Notes: generated from the letters alone by a model not told the origin. 35,339 nucleotides of DNA from Novosphingobium guangzhouense (GCF_002896965.1 NZ_LYMM01000054.1:1-35339), one strand, 5' to 3'; positions 1-8,753 are shown, counted from the stretch's first letter. Numbers and translations: made by a program.

Positions 1-324
1 CATGGCGCGGGTCTTTACGGACGATGGATCGATCCCGGCAAGCGCACGGATCCAGGCGGCGACGTCGGCGGGTTCGGCCGCACCCGGTACAATCCGGCGT
101 GAGTGGCACCACTGTCCCCACAAAGTCAGGTCCGAGCGGAACGCGCGCCGGGTATTGATCGACCAGCCCCGCATCGCGGCGTCGAGCAAGGCCTCGTCGA
201 TACCGCCACCCGGACGGGTTCCCGTCCCAATCAGGGCGCGGACATCGGCAACGAGATCGGCCGGCTCGACGCTCAGCGGCACGAGGGCGCTGCCTGCGGC
301 GGGTCTGGGGTGCTTTTTCGGCAT
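1..324 (-). CDS. Tyrosine recombinase/integrase, N-terminal part (runs off the window)
   Basis: The minus-strand frame is open from an ATG at 324 to the window edge, 108 codons with no stop. The segment around residues 45-65 (SINTRRAFRSDLTLWGQWC) has the form of the core-binding, SAM-like domain of XerC/XerD-type tyrosine recombinases. This domain binds the core site, and the catalytic R-H-R-Y domain would lie beyond the left edge. An in-frame stop at about 351-353 limits the start; no strong Shine-Dalgarno sequence is visible. It is divergent from the gene at 441, and the short space between them holds an interrupted inverted repeat (GATAA-7 nt-TTATC, 368-384) that could be an operator. The family call is from the N-terminal domain alone, so phage, transposon or XerCD-like origin cannot be told apart. 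Confidence 0.72.
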   Translation of the reverse strand, partial: MPKKHPRPAAGSALVPLSVEPADLVADVRALIGTGTRPGGGIDEALLDAAMRGWSINTRRAFRSDLTLWGQWCHSRRIVPGAAEPADVAAWIRALAGIDPSSVKTRAM

Positions 325-440
325 GGGGACGACGATAACCGGGCGTTTCGCTTATGTATAGCCTCACGATAAGCATCTATTATCAACACTAGGACGTAGG
401 GCTCGTGGACTGAAGAACGGTTTCCGTCTAGTATCGCGTC

Positions 441-1475
441 ATGAACCGCCCTCCCATGCCGCTCAGCGCGATCGCCTGGACCCCTGACCTTGTGAGCGCA
501 CTCGCCGACGCCAGCAGCGCGATCGGGCGGCTTGATGCTAGGATTTCCGCCACTGCGCTCGCTCCTGCCTGGCACCTGCGCGCCAGCTGGACCGGCTACG
601 CCAAAGCGCTCAGCCTGCAACATCTCGAAATTGAGGAAATCGATATTATTTCGCGGCAATGTGGCCTTCAGCTGGCCGGAAGGCCGCGTCTTGAAACGGC
701 AGGGGCTCCATTTTCCGCGCTTGAACCCTGGCGGAACCGGCTCGCCGAGAAAGAGGGCAGGCACTGGCGCGAGGATCTGCCGTTCAGCTTCGATCTGCCC
801 GCAGGGTGGGACGAAGCCCCTGCCCTCGCACGCGCGCTCGCGCTGCTCGATGACTGGGCACGGCGCGACCGCACGATCACGCCGTGGCTGGCGTTCCCGA
901 TGGTTCTGCGGCGCATGGGGTTAACGCAGCGCACCTTGCCCTGCCTCGTCATGGGCGATCCCGGACAGCGCTTTGTGCAGGGTGACCGCCCTGCCCTGCT
1001 CAAGCGGCTGCTGAAGCAGCTACGCCGCAGCGCCGAGGACGGTCTGACCCGGCTAGAACGGCTCGAAGATACCGTGCAGCGAGGCGCGGCGACAATCGCC
1101 GCGCAGCATCGTCCCGGCAAGCTTGCCGACCTTGGCCGGCTCGCCCTCACCCGTCCCTGCCTGGCCGCTCGCTCACTCGCTCCCGAGCTCGACCTCACCG
1201 TGTCGGGCGCAGGCAAGCTACTCGAGCGTGCGACCAGCCTCGGCCTGCTGGTCGAAATATCCGGGCGCGGAACCTGGCGCTCCTATGTCACCCCCGACAT
1301 CGCCGTCTCGCTCGGCTTGGTCGCTCCGATGCGGGGACGCCCCCGTCTAGTGCCTGCCCCCTCACCAACGCTGGATTCGGTCCTTGCAGCGTTTGATGCC
1401 GAATTGGCCGAGTTCGACACTCGCATTGCGGGCCTTGGCGGGCCCGATCTCGCTGGTTCGACTATAAACAATTGA
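441..1475 (+). CDS. RHE_PE00001 / DUF1612-like protein with C-terminal helix-turn-helix
   Basis: A 344-residue soluble protein without signal peptide or membrane segment. It resembles from memory the RHE_PE00001 family (DUF1612 plus an HTH domain) common on rhizobial and sphingomonad plasmids. Features seen are an N-terminal helical stretch, a central part with HLEIEEIDI near residue 55, and a C-terminal part from about residue 228 (HRPGKLADLGRLALTRP, then a predicted recognition helix and SGRGTWRSYV) that reads like a winged helix. The biochemical role is unknown to me; DNA binding is inferred from the C-terminus only. It is divergent from the integrase gene and convergent with tniQ, separated from it by 167 bp in which I saw no clear terminator. 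It may be cargo of the integrase/Tni segment. Confidence 0.6.
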   Translation: MNRPPMPLSAIAWTPDLVSALADASSAIGRLDARISATALAPAWHLRASWTGYAKALSLQHLEIEEIDIISRQCGLQLAGRPRLETAGAPFSALEPWRNRLAEKEGRHWREDLPFSFDLPAGWDEAPALARALALLDDWARRDRTITPWLAFPMVLRRMGLTQRTLPCLVMGDPGQRFVQGDRPALLKRLLKQLRRSAEDGLTRLERLEDTVQRGAATIAAQHRPGKLADLGRLALTRPCLAARSLAPELDLTVSGAGKLLERATSLGLLVEISGRGTWRSYVTPDIAVSLGLVAPMRGRPRLVPAPSPTLDSVLAAFDAELAEFDTRIAGLGGPDLAGSTINN

Positions 1476-1642
1476 TATAGCTTGGCAATTATGAGGCCGC
1501 CGGAAACGCCCCTTGCAGCGCGATAACCGGCCTCGGGCTGCCCGGAGTATGCAAATGCCGTAAATGCGCTCCACGAGCTTCTCAGGGCAGATTTCGACAT
1601 GATCGCCCCTTCGTCCACCAAGGCGGCCCCGGATTGGCACCC

Positions 1643-2599
1643 TCACGAGGGAAATCGGCCAAATTGGGCTTCAACTTGAGTCTGGGCATCGCGGCGCACC
1701 CGCAGATGGGCATACGCGAGCACGAGGTCGAGCACGCCAGCGTCATGACTACCCGGCCGTAGACTGCCCTTGCTGATGCGCCAGCGACGCGGTGGCAGTT
1801 TCGGCGGCTGCAGTGTCATCACCTCTCGCCCTGGACGCCCGGGCAATTCCAGCGCCACCAATCGCTCGAATCCCCACGTCGCCTTGCCCACCCGGCTGTG
1901 CGCCAGTGCCAGCATCGCGATCCGATCGTGTGCGAAGTGAAACAGGTTCGCCTGAAAGCGATCCACATAGGCTTTCTTCTCCCCCTTGAACCGCTTGCGG
2001 CTTGCCCGCACGAGTGTGTCGACGCCCTCGGCGTTCCATTCGACCAAGCGCGGATGAGCCCCGAGCTTCCAGCGCAAACTCTCTGCGCGGGCCACCGCCC
2101 CGCTCAGCCACGAACCGACAGCCTGCTCCGACATCGCTCCATCCGCCACCGGCAGTGCACAGAGCGGGAGAGCGTGCACTTGGCACCGCCAGCTCATGCG
2201 CAAGATCCATTCCTTGCGGATGATTGGGGCCCGGCCATCCCGCAGGGCCTGCTGCCAGCAGAGCGGACAGACATATCGGCGCTGGCGGCGCGGCAGAACC
2301 ACCGAAGCCTCGACGTTGAGGAAGGTTCCTTCGATCTGTTGGACCTCAATCTCAACCGCCCAGGCCAACTGACCAATCACTTGATACACGGCGAAGTACT
2401 GCTCATTGGACAAGCCGCATGTGCCGCGGGCCAGATCCAGGCTGGCAATCGCCGCTTCAAGACCAAGGTGCCGAAACAGCGCGGGTCGCGTGGTTTCGTG
2501 CGCGGCCGCAACCCGATCGATCCAGGAATCAAAGCACTCGTCGGCCTGCGGGCGGACCCGGAACGCCAGCGGCTGCGGCTCCAACGCCAGTACGGTCAT
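1643..2599 (-). CDS. tniQ: TniQ-family transposition target-selection protein
   Basis: A 318-residue protein with the TniQ layout. The N-terminal segment has the form FDSWIDRVAAAH followed by LFRHLGL. A zinc-finger-like region around residues 109-148 has CPLCWQ and then a second pair, C-x2-H (RCQVHALPLC). The C-terminus is helical. In Tn5053/Tn402 and Tn7-like elements TniQ/TnsD proteins bridge the target or the AAA+ ATPase to the transposase. It is the last gene of the tniA-tniB-tniQ operon: its ATG overlaps the tniB stop codon by 4 bp (ATGA at 2596-2599), which implies translational coupling. No resolvase gene (tniR) follows; the next gene is convergent. Confidence 0.85.
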   Translation of the reverse strand: MTVLALEPQPLAFRVRPQADECFDSWIDRVAAAHETTRPALFRHLGLEAAIASLDLARGTCGLSNEQYFAVYQVIGQLAWAVEIEVQQIEGTFLNVEASVVLPRRQRRYVCPLCWQQALRDGRAPIIRKEWILRMSWRCQVHALPLCALPVADGAMSEQAVGSWLSGAVARAESLRWKLGAHPRLVEWNAEGVDTLVRASRKRFKGEKKAYVDRFQANLFHFAHDRIAMLALAHSRVGKATWGFERLVALELPGRPGREVMTLQPPKLPPRRWRISKGSLRPGSHDAGVLDLVLAYAHLRVRRDAQTQVEAQFGRFPS

Positions 2600-3453
2600 C
2601 GCGCCGCATAGTTCGGCAGCAACACCGCCGCCTCGCGAATATCCGCGAATTCCACGCGCGCTCTGCCATGTTGATACGCCACTTTCTGGCCCCAGTGCAG
2701 CAGGCGCTTGAAGTTTCCGGTCACCCCAAGGCTTTGCTCCCAGAGAAAACCGGCGACCTCCGGCTCGGCAAGGCGATCCGGCTCGATCAGTCCCATCCCC
2801 TGCCCGAGTACCCGAATGAGACGTTGCGTCGGCGCTCCCTGTGGCCAGGGCTTAAGTCGCAAGATGATCGAGCGATAGGCAAGCTCGACGTCCTCGGTAA
2901 AGATATCGGCGGCGACGTCGAGTCCTGCGACCACCATCGGTACATTGCCCTCGCTCATTAGGAAGCGGAACGCATCAAGCGTATCGCGGCGCGCTCTCCC
3001 GCTGGCGGTGAGGATCGCATGAACATTGTCGATCCCGATGAGCCGGGTGTGTTGACGCCGCAAGAGTTCGACGACCTTAAGGTCTGCAATGCGGTGGGTC
3101 TTTCCGGTGATCGGCCAGCCTTGCTTCCACAGCAGGGTCAGGTTGATCTTGAGGGCGGTCGAACCCGAAGGGATGACGGTTCGCAGCATCGGTTGATAGC
3201 GGGCATCATCAATGCTGAGCGGCTCGGGAAAATCGTGGGCAATCCGGCGCTGGGCCTCGCGCAGAATCGAGGTTTTGCCCATGCCCGACTGCCCGACCAA
3301 TACCACACAGGTCGGCCGTTCGTCGGGTTCGTCATGGGCAAGTTCGACCAGAGTTTCGACATGCTGGCGGGCTTCATCGAAATCGATCCAGAAGGCCTGC
3401 GACAGCGCCGAGCCGCCAGACATAGGGGCAGTCATTCGATCCGTTTCAGCCAT
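2596..3453 (-). CDS. tniB: TniB-family AAA+ ATPase of a Tni transposon
   Basis: The chosen start at 3453 (MAETDRMTAP) has a good ribosome site, GGGGGAAG, about 6 nt upstream; a longer frame from 3486 exists but lacks one. The product is 285 residues. Walker A is GQSGMGKT at about residues 54-61. The Walker B strand reads LIGIDNVH at about 138-145, so the acidic residue usually following the Asp (IDE-H in TniB/TnsC proteins) is Asn here. In the family this ATPase couples target choice to transposase activation. The gene begins inside the 3' end of tniA (22 bp overlap) and ends overlapping tniQ. The Asn substitution may impair hydrolysis or be a family variant. Confidence 0.88.
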   Translation of the reverse strand: MAETDRMTAPMSGGSALSQAFWIDFDEARQHVETLVELAHDEPDERPTCVVLVGQSGMGKTSILREAQRRIAHDFPEPLSIDDARYQPMLRTVIPSGSTALKINLTLLWKQGWPITGKTHRIADLKVVELLRRQHTRLIGIDNVHAILTASGRARRDTLDAFRFLMSEGNVPMVVAGLDVAADIFTEDVELAYRSIILRLKPWPQGAPTQRLIRVLGQGMGLIEPDRLAEPEVAGFLWEQSLGVTGNFKRLLHWGQKVAYQHGRARVEFADIREAAVLLPNYAAR

Positions 3454-5141
3454 GTATCTTCCCCCAACTCCGCCACGGGAAGCCAATTCGACGCGGGTTC
3501 TGCCGTGGCTCGCGCCGGTGCCCGTGTATGGGATGTTCCCTCGCGCTCCGCTCGTTTTCGGGCCTCACGGGCGCGCCGGGTCTTCGCAGTTGCAGAGAGA
3601 ACATCGCTGCGATTGGCATGGATCAGGCGCGCGGCTTCGGCGCGCGCGCCGTTATCCTGATAGGCCCTGCCGGCCCGGAACCGTTCGTTCCGCGCCGCTT
3701 CCCATTCCGCCAGGCTGACATCGGGATAATGCCCGACAACCGCTGCTGAGACGAAGCCACCCTCCACTTCCGGATAGACCTCCTGGATGGTGCGCTCGTC
3801 GAAGTGAACCATGACTTTCTGGCCGATCCGCGATGCAAGGCTGGTGTGCCAGTACCGACGATAGCCAATCTGGATTCCGTAGGCCTTCACCGTTCGCTCA
3901 ACCCATGGCAGGAAACGGCGGACGAGAGCCGTTTCGTCGAGGCCGAGCGGAACCAAAGGCCCTTGGCTCCTCGCCTCCTCGGCCCAAGCCTGCGCCGGCG
4001 CACAGCCGCCCAAGCCGGCGTGCGGCTCGGCGTGATAGAGACAAATTGCCCGAACAAACCAGCGTTCAAACTCATCGATGGTCATCGCAGCGGCCGCACC
4101 AGCGTCATAACCGTCGCGCTTGGTGGCGTTTGCTCCCGTCGCACCGGGCAACAAGCGCATCTTGGCCATCATCGTTCCAATCAGGCGCTCGATATGGCCA
4201 CCGAAATGCGCGGGGCCACGTGGCCTGACATCCGGATCGATGCCGTGGGAAAGGCACGCGGACCGGAAGGATTGTGCACGATGTGCTGCCGCATGGTCAG
4301 CGTGTAGCCGCTTGAATAGCCCATGCATTGGGTAGTCGACATCAAGCTGTAACGCCTGCAAAAGGCTATGCTTTGGCAGGATCGCATTGGCGATCGCACG
4401 CCCGCATCGAAATATCGAGGGATCCCCAAAGCTCACATAGAAGCCAAGGATACATCGGGTCCGCACTTCGATTAGCAAGGTCACCCAAGGGCGCCCCAGC
4501 TCTTTGCGCTGCACGCTGTCGACAAGGATTACATCGGCCCGCGTATGATCCATCTGAACGAGGTCCAGGAAGCCCCGGCTTAAATACTCACCCGCATGCG
4601 GCTCATGTGCACTGCGCGTCTTCGAGCCCATCATGGTGCGTGCCCGCACCGGGTCCGATATCGCCGCAATCGCCCGCTCAATGCTGCGTTCGCTTGGCAC
4701 TTCACTGGCTTCAAAACGATAATCGCCGTTGTCGGCGATTAGGAGTCCGCGAACCTGACGAGCAGTTTCCTTCATGCTCGCGCCGGCCTTGCGCAAGTGA
4801 ATCTCGCCGATGAGCGTGTCGATCGCAGCCAGCACGGTTGGGCCACCACGTCGGCTTCCTGGTTTGGGTCCTTTGGGCAACGACGCCAACGATTCTGCGA
4901 CGGGGTGATCTCGGAATCGCCGGGCGAGTTCGCGAATTCGTCGTTCCTTGAGTCCGGTTACGGTCGAAATTGCCACGACTGCCTGCGCCGTCAAAGGCGC
5001 ATCAAGCGGAACGTACTGGCGAAACGCTGGATACAGCGCCGTGCCTGTTGCCAATGCAGCTTCTGAACGACGAGCCGAAGGCGGCGGCTTGCGTGCAATC
5101 ATGGTGCTGAATTCCACCAGAAATTTCACGCTCAATGTCAT
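3432..5141 (-). CDS. tniA: TniA-family DDE transposase
   Basis: The longest frame gives 569 residues. A second ATG at 5102 (MIARKPPPSARR) has a better ribosome site (GGTGGA, 11 nt upstream) and is an equally good start. An N-terminal helix-turn-helix region (about 55-80, TGLKERRIRELARRFRDHP) precedes an integrase-type RNase H fold. The catalytic triad is visible: D198 (LVQMDHTRAD), D282 (LHADHAAAH) and E318 (FGGHIERL), with 35 residues between the second Asp and the Glu. That is the DD(35)E spacing of the Mu/Tn552/TniA group. The basic, Ala/Arg-rich C-terminus is typical for the ATPase-contacting tail. It is the first gene of the tni operon. I could not find matching terminal inverted repeats in the sequence on either side, so the transposon boundaries are not defined. 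Confidence 0.9.
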   Translation of the reverse strand: MTLSVKFLVEFSTMIARKPPPSARRSEAALATGTALYPAFRQYVPLDAPLTAQAVVAISTVTGLKERRIRELARRFRDHPVAESLASLPKGPKPGSRRGGPTVLAAIDTLIGEIHLRKAGASMKETARQVRGLLIADNGDYRFEASEVPSERSIERAIAAISDPVRARTMMGSKTRSAHEPHAGEYLSRGFLDLVQMDHTRADVILVDSVQRKELGRPWVTLLIEVRTRCILGFYVSFGDPSIFRCGRAIANAILPKHSLLQALQLDVDYPMHGLFKRLHADHAAAHRAQSFRSACLSHGIDPDVRPRGPAHFGGHIERLIGTMMAKMRLLPGATGANATKRDGYDAGAAAAMTIDEFERWFVRAICLYHAEPHAGLGGCAPAQAWAEEARSQGPLVPLGLDETALVRRFLPWVERTVKAYGIQIGYRRYWHTSLASRIGQKVMVHFDERTIQEVYPEVEGGFVSAAVVGHYPDVSLAEWEAARNERFRAGRAYQDNGARAEAARLIHANRSDVLSATAKTRRAREARKRAEREGTSHTRAPARATAEPASNWLPVAELGEDTWLKRIE

Positions 5142-5457
5142 CTATTATGGCACAGTGCGCAAATAGATTCGCACGTGCGTCACTGAATGCTGCGATACCT
5201 TTGATGTATCTGGTTGTTTTTACGTAATTTATGCTGCTTGCAGCCTTCTTTGGCCGGCGACAATTGCGGAGGATGCTCGAGCGTCGCGCCCGCTGCAGGC
5301 TTAGAATGCCGAAATGAATGGCAGGCCGCTGTGCGGGCTCTGGAGCGCAGTTCGAATGGGATAAGTGGGTACCCCCCGGATGAATTTCAGTCGATCCCGT
5401 GACCCTCCGAGCCAAATCGTTCGTTTCGAAGTCTGACTGTTGCGGTCGGCCGTTATC
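5142..5457. other. Intergenic region upstream of tniA
   Basis: This stretch separates the tniA start from the KAP operon remnant. It should hold the tniA promoter and, if the transposon is complete, its tniA-side end. I see a short palindrome CGCACGTGCG at about 5171-5180 and an A/T-rich patch at 5205-5235, but no convincing open reading frame with a ribosome site and no repeat matching the far side of tniQ. Confidence 0.4.
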
Positions 5458-5754
5458 CTACATGGCGGAGGCCCGAGCAATGCATGCATTTGCTCTCCCG
5501 TTCGAAGGGCGCGCGAAGGAAATCTGCTGTCCGGATGATCTTGGGATCCTGGGAACTTGTCCGGGTTCCGACACGATTTTGGCACCTTTTTGCACAACCC
5601 ACAGGCTCCCTGCGGAGCCTTCTGGCGACCATTTGGACGACTTGATGGCGCCCGATGACCCTTTGCGCGGCGAGGCGCTCAGAGGGCTCCTGAGGGCAGA
5701 ATATAGCCGTTTCTCTATTTGTTCTACTGTTTCAACATCAGGAGGCCCTGTCAT
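5458..5754 (-). CDS. Small ORF immediately downstream of the KAP gene, possible truncated gene
   Basis: A 98-codon frame starts 3 bp after the stop codon of the KAP gene, on the same strand. The first 27 residues (MTGPPDVETVEQIEKRLYSA and onward) look like ordinary soluble protein. The rest is low-complexity and rich in Ser, Pro and Arg, as expected for a non-coding or fused frame. It could be the beginning of a second operon gene cut by a rearrangement, or a chance frame. I recognise no domain. Confidence 0.25.
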   Translation of the reverse strand: MTGPPDVETVEQIEKRLYSALRSPLSASPRKGSSGAIKSSKWSPEGSAGSLWVVQKGAKIVSEPGQVPRIPRSSGQQISFARPSNGRANACIARASAM

Positions 5755-5757
5755 CGA

Positions 5758-6408
5758 TCAAACCGGCAGTTGTTGCTCGTCAGTAGGCGCACTCGGACTG
5801 GCTGGCGTAAAGCCCCAGACGCGAAGCCGCCTTGCCCGCAATGGCGATTGTGCAAAAATCGCTTCCAAGGCTGTTCGCAGCTTGCTTCGCAGTTCGGCAT
5901 GCTCATCGTCGGTTGACGACATCATGCTCAAGGTAATCTGAACGATCTTTTTCAAATCCGGGCCGCTGGTCGCCTCAATGATCTGTTCGAGTTCGATCGG
6001 CGTCTGACGAGACAGCAGGGTCATATCCGTCGACGTCCAAAGGTTCTCGCGCGCAACCGTCTGAAACACTTCTAGAGCCGACCGCCTATCGACGGGCATG
6101 GCGAATATCTGCTCGAGAGCAGTTCCCAACTCCGGGTCCACATTGCTCTTCGCGAATTCCGATGTAGGACCGACGGTGAAACCAAGAAGATTGCCCTGCC
6201 TTCTCGCTGCGTAGTCAGCGATAAGGATCGAGGCATCCTTGCCCCGTCCTACATCCCGCAGCAGTCTCACCGCTGCATTGAGACTGGGCGGGTCGATTGC
6301 GTCGAGGTTCTCCCGCGCTGCTTCAAGGATGCGTTCGACCACCTCGGCCTCGTCGCTAGCAAAGGATCCCCAGTAATCATCCCAAGCCCGAGAATAGCTC
6401 TCGGCTCG
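5758..6408 (-). pseudogene. C-terminal part of the KAP-type NTPase gene, separated by an in-frame amber codon
   Basis: After the TAG at 6409-6411 the same reading frame stays open for a further 216 codons to the TGA at 5758-5760. The first 22 codons after the stop (RAESYSRAWDDYWGSFASDE and on) read as normal amphipathic protein, so the coding sequence clearly once ran through. The segment is helical and ends with a short hydrophilic tail. A GTG at 6342 could restart translation, with only a weak GAG-rich site upstream. Either this is a nonsense-mutated gene, a translational restart or readthrough makes a second polypeptide, or there is a base error in the sequence. No frame change is involved: the distance between the TAG and the GTG is a multiple of three. 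Confidence 0.7.
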
Positions 6409-7587
6409 CTACATGGCCTTGAGCTCGACTTGCAGTTCACCGGCAAGCGTGAGGATAGCATCTTCATCGAAGTACCCCCGAGCGGCACCATCAAAGATGA
6501 TGCGGTCCAGTTCGTCCGGGTAGGAGAATCCCAGGCGAGCTAGCTGCCGGCGCCAGGTGATGTTCTGCGCTGCACCTGCGCCGCCATCGCCTGGCTCGCG
6601 TACGAGCTCGTCCACAAGCGGGTCGAAGGATTTTAGAAATTCTTGCGACGGGGCCCGATCGGGTTCGAATACCGACCATCCCGCTAGTGCGACCGTGGTC
6701 ATGGCCCGGTCGATAATCTCCTTCGGCTTGCCGGCCAGTATCTCGAGAACCTTGCCGGTCAGTACGCGGATCTTGCGGATCACGCGGATGTTGGTGATCT
6801 CGAGGGCTTCCACGTGATCGCGCAGTTGGGCAACCCCATCGGCGCCGTCCTGCAGGGCTATCCGGGCGGCCTCGGCCGGCGTCGGGACAAATGCCAGCGA
6901 GACATCGATGACCTTTTCCAGGAGCCGTTGCATATCCTCACGCTCGGAAGGCTTCAGTGCCCCGTCGTTGAGGAGGAGAGCCACACTGCAGTTTCGCTCT
7001 TCCTTGAGGAAGGAAATCAGCCCAAGGACATCCTTCGCCGCAAGGCCCTCCCCTGCCCTCTCCAGATCATCAAGACAGATTATCTGATCGCGAACGAGCA
7101 GAAACGATGATCGGGCAATGAGCTCGCCAACTGCTCCGAAGTTCACGCCGCCGGTCGTCACCATGCCCGAGGCGACTCCCAATGCACTCCGTATCTTGCG
7201 CACGCCAGTTTTCGCATTCGCCCACACTGACGCGAGCGTATCCCAGGTGGCTGCAGCGCCTGCGTCGCTCGCAGGCACCGTGTTCTCATAGAGGGCGTGC
7301 CTGAGCTCATCTAGGGAATTGAGCCCGAAGAGGGAGACGTAGGCATAGTTGCGGGTGATGCGTGATTTTCGCGCGGCCTGTGCAAGGTACTGCTTCCATG
7401 CAAACGTTTTGCCGACACCCCACGGACCCATCACACAAAGGGTCTCGGCCCTGTCACTGGCAAGGAAAGCTGTGATCTCGCGGGCAGCGTGTTTTGCGGT
7501 CATGGAGTCGTTAGCCTTGAGGGTAATGGAGAGACGGTCTGGGGGAATTGGCACCTGATGGCCTGCCGTCCTGCTGCCATATCCCAT
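6409..7587 (-). CDS. KAP-type P-loop NTPase, N-terminal part ending at a premature TAG
   Basis: A 392-residue reading frame holds the ATPase core. Walker A is GPWGVGKT (about 54-61), and a Walker B-like strand is IICLDDLER (about 169-177), followed by a segment on refusing or counting ATPase-linked residues (FLKEERNCSVALLLNDG). The form GPWG-GKT with LDDLER is typical of the KAP family (named for Kidins220/ARMS and PifA). PifA of F plasmid causes phage exclusion; most bacterial KAP proteins have no assigned function. Start choice is uncertain: the ATG at 7587 has no strong ribosome site, but residues 15-30 resemble the normal family N-terminus. The frame ends in TAG at 6409 and continues afterwards (see the 5758-6408 entry), so the intact product would be about 609 residues. 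A phage-defence role is a guess. Confidence 0.78.
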   Translation of the reverse strand: MGYGSRTAGHQVPIPPDRLSITLKANDSMTAKHAAREITAFLASDRAETLCVMGPWGVGKTFAWKQYLAQAARKSRITRNYAYVSLFGLNSLDELRHALYENTVPASDAGAAATWDTLASVWANAKTGVRKIRSALGVASGMVTTGGVNFGAVGELIARSSFLLVRDQIICLDDLERAGEGLAAKDVLGLISFLKEERNCSVALLLNDGALKPSEREDMQRLLEKVIDVSLAFVPTPAEAARIALQDGADGVAQLRDHVEALEITNIRVIRKIRVLTGKVLEILAGKPKEIIDRAMTTVALAGWSVFEPDRAPSQEFLKSFDPLVDELVREPGDGGAGAAQNITWRRQLARLGFSYPDELDRIIFDGAARGYFDEDAILTLAGELQVELKAM

Positions 7588-7712
7588 TCATTCAAAAGGA
7601 GAGGATTGTGCCGAAGGCACCGTTAGTTCCTTTAGAAATAAGGATAGAAAGTTACCGGGCGCTCGCTTTGCCCGCGACTCGCGATTTCGCCCCGAGTCGC
7701 GGCGATCCCCCT

Positions 7713-7861
7713 GTTCCTGAAATACCGTTGGAACGTTCCTGAAGTACCCAATCGAGCGTTCCCGATCTCCCGTGATTCTGTTCCTGAAGTACCGACATGG
7801 CGTTCCCGAAGTACCGCGTTTCGCCGAATGACCAGCCTGATTTCGCGTTCCCGTTGTACCG
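7713..7861 (+). repeat. Iteron array, 22-bp period
   Basis: Copies of GTTCCTGAAGTACCG start at 7713, 7735, 7758 (degenerate), 7780, 7802 and 7847. The steps are 22, 23, 22, 22 and 45 bp, so the phase is two helical turns with one unit lost between 7802 and 7847. All have the same orientation. Variation is mostly at the sixth base (T or C) and the A/G before TACC. This is the expected binding array for the RepA encoded at 9287-10423. Confidence 0.9.
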
Positions 7862-7891
7862 TGTGTGACCATCTCTCGAGTAGTGCCCAGA

Positions 7892-7917
7892 GGCTCGTAA
7901 AATATCTTTTACGAGCC
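7892..7917. promoter_or_regulatory. Perfect 26-bp palindrome; core shared with the repA upstream site
   Basis: Arms GGCTCGTAAAA and TTTTACGAGCC are perfectly complementary around TATC. The inner 16-mer GTAAAATATCTTTTAC (7897-7912) occurs once more, as its exact reverse complement, at 10444-10459 just upstream of repA. It could be a RepA dimer operator, a ParB centromere (parS) or both; the sequence does not decide. Confidence 0.75.
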
Positions 7918-8442
7918 GAAATCCAGCTCCTAAAGCTCGCAATCTCGGCTGTTTTTCGCCGCCTGAGGTGATGGAAGGCCTCGTCCCATGCGTCCGTTCC
8001 GAGGCACATCGCGACTGGGCATTGGCCTGCCGAGCGCTCTCATAGGGTTCGGGACTTCAGGAACGGACGTAGAAGACTCCGCCAAAGCTGCTCTGTCAGG
8101 ACGTCTCGAGAGGCGAAGGGGTATGGCCTTGCATGTCGCCAGACGACGTCGAACCGGGAGAAATGCGAAATCCCGTGCTCCTGTTCGGTACTTTAAGAAC
8201 GCAGGCCAGCGCCTTTTTCTGCAGAAGGACGGCTTTTGCCCATCAATAAAACGGCCAAGGTTGGCGGTGCACGGTATTTCGGGAACGCGAGCGTGCCATC
8301 TGTATGGGCTGCGGTGCTGCCGTTCCTTGCTGGGGAGGCTTGCGGTCGGCCCGGCGGCCCGTGCGATGAACCCGTATCAGGACGAACGGTGAGGGCCGCA
8401 CTGCCTGCCACTTGATCACCCCTGCCGCGATGCTTTGTGGTC

Positions 8443-8472
8443 GCCGTGCCGTGCCGTGCCGTGCCGTGCCGT
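8443..8472. repeat. Tandem repeat, six copies of GCCGT
   Basis: Six perfect pentanucleotide units lie in the non-coding origin region, followed by a diverged unit. It is probably a slippage-prone microsatellite; no function can be read from it. Confidence 0.9.
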
Positions 8473-8687
8473 GTCCTGCCCTCTGCGCGACTGCCTTTTT
8501 CGCTGCCTCTGGGCACACCTGCCGGCGTAGATGCGGCCCACCGGGATAGCGTCCGGCGTTTTGGAAAAAACAGTTCCGATGCCAAGTGCGCCTTGGCGGT
8601 TGGATGCTACCCCGTCAGCGGTCGGAATCCTTGAAGGTCAATCGCAGGTCGGTTTCGGTTGACCTGGCTAACCTTGATGCATTTCTC

Positions 8688-8753
8688 GGGCGAGGGCGAG
8701 GGCGAGGGCGAGGGCGAGGGCGAGGGCGAGGGCGAGGGCGAGGGCGAGGGCGA
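8688..8753. repeat. Tandem repeat, eleven copies of GGGCGA (G-quadruplex-capable)
   Basis: Eleven perfect hexamers, 66 bp, give eleven GGG runs separated by 3 nt on the plus strand. That fits the G3-N1-7 quadruplex pattern several times over. It lies between dispersed iterons at 8272 and 8776. Copy number is likely variable between isolates and hard to assemble with short reads. Confidence 0.95.

Noticed and set aside
374..5148. The 10-mer CATCTATTAT occurs at 374-383 and 5139-5148
   Set aside because: Same orientation, no extension on either side, one copy covers the possible tniA start; likely chance, not transposon ends.
7713..7861. Regular short repeats considered as a CRISPR array
   Set aside because: Unit length plus gap is only 22 bp with no unique spacers and no cas genes; the position beside repA fits iterons.
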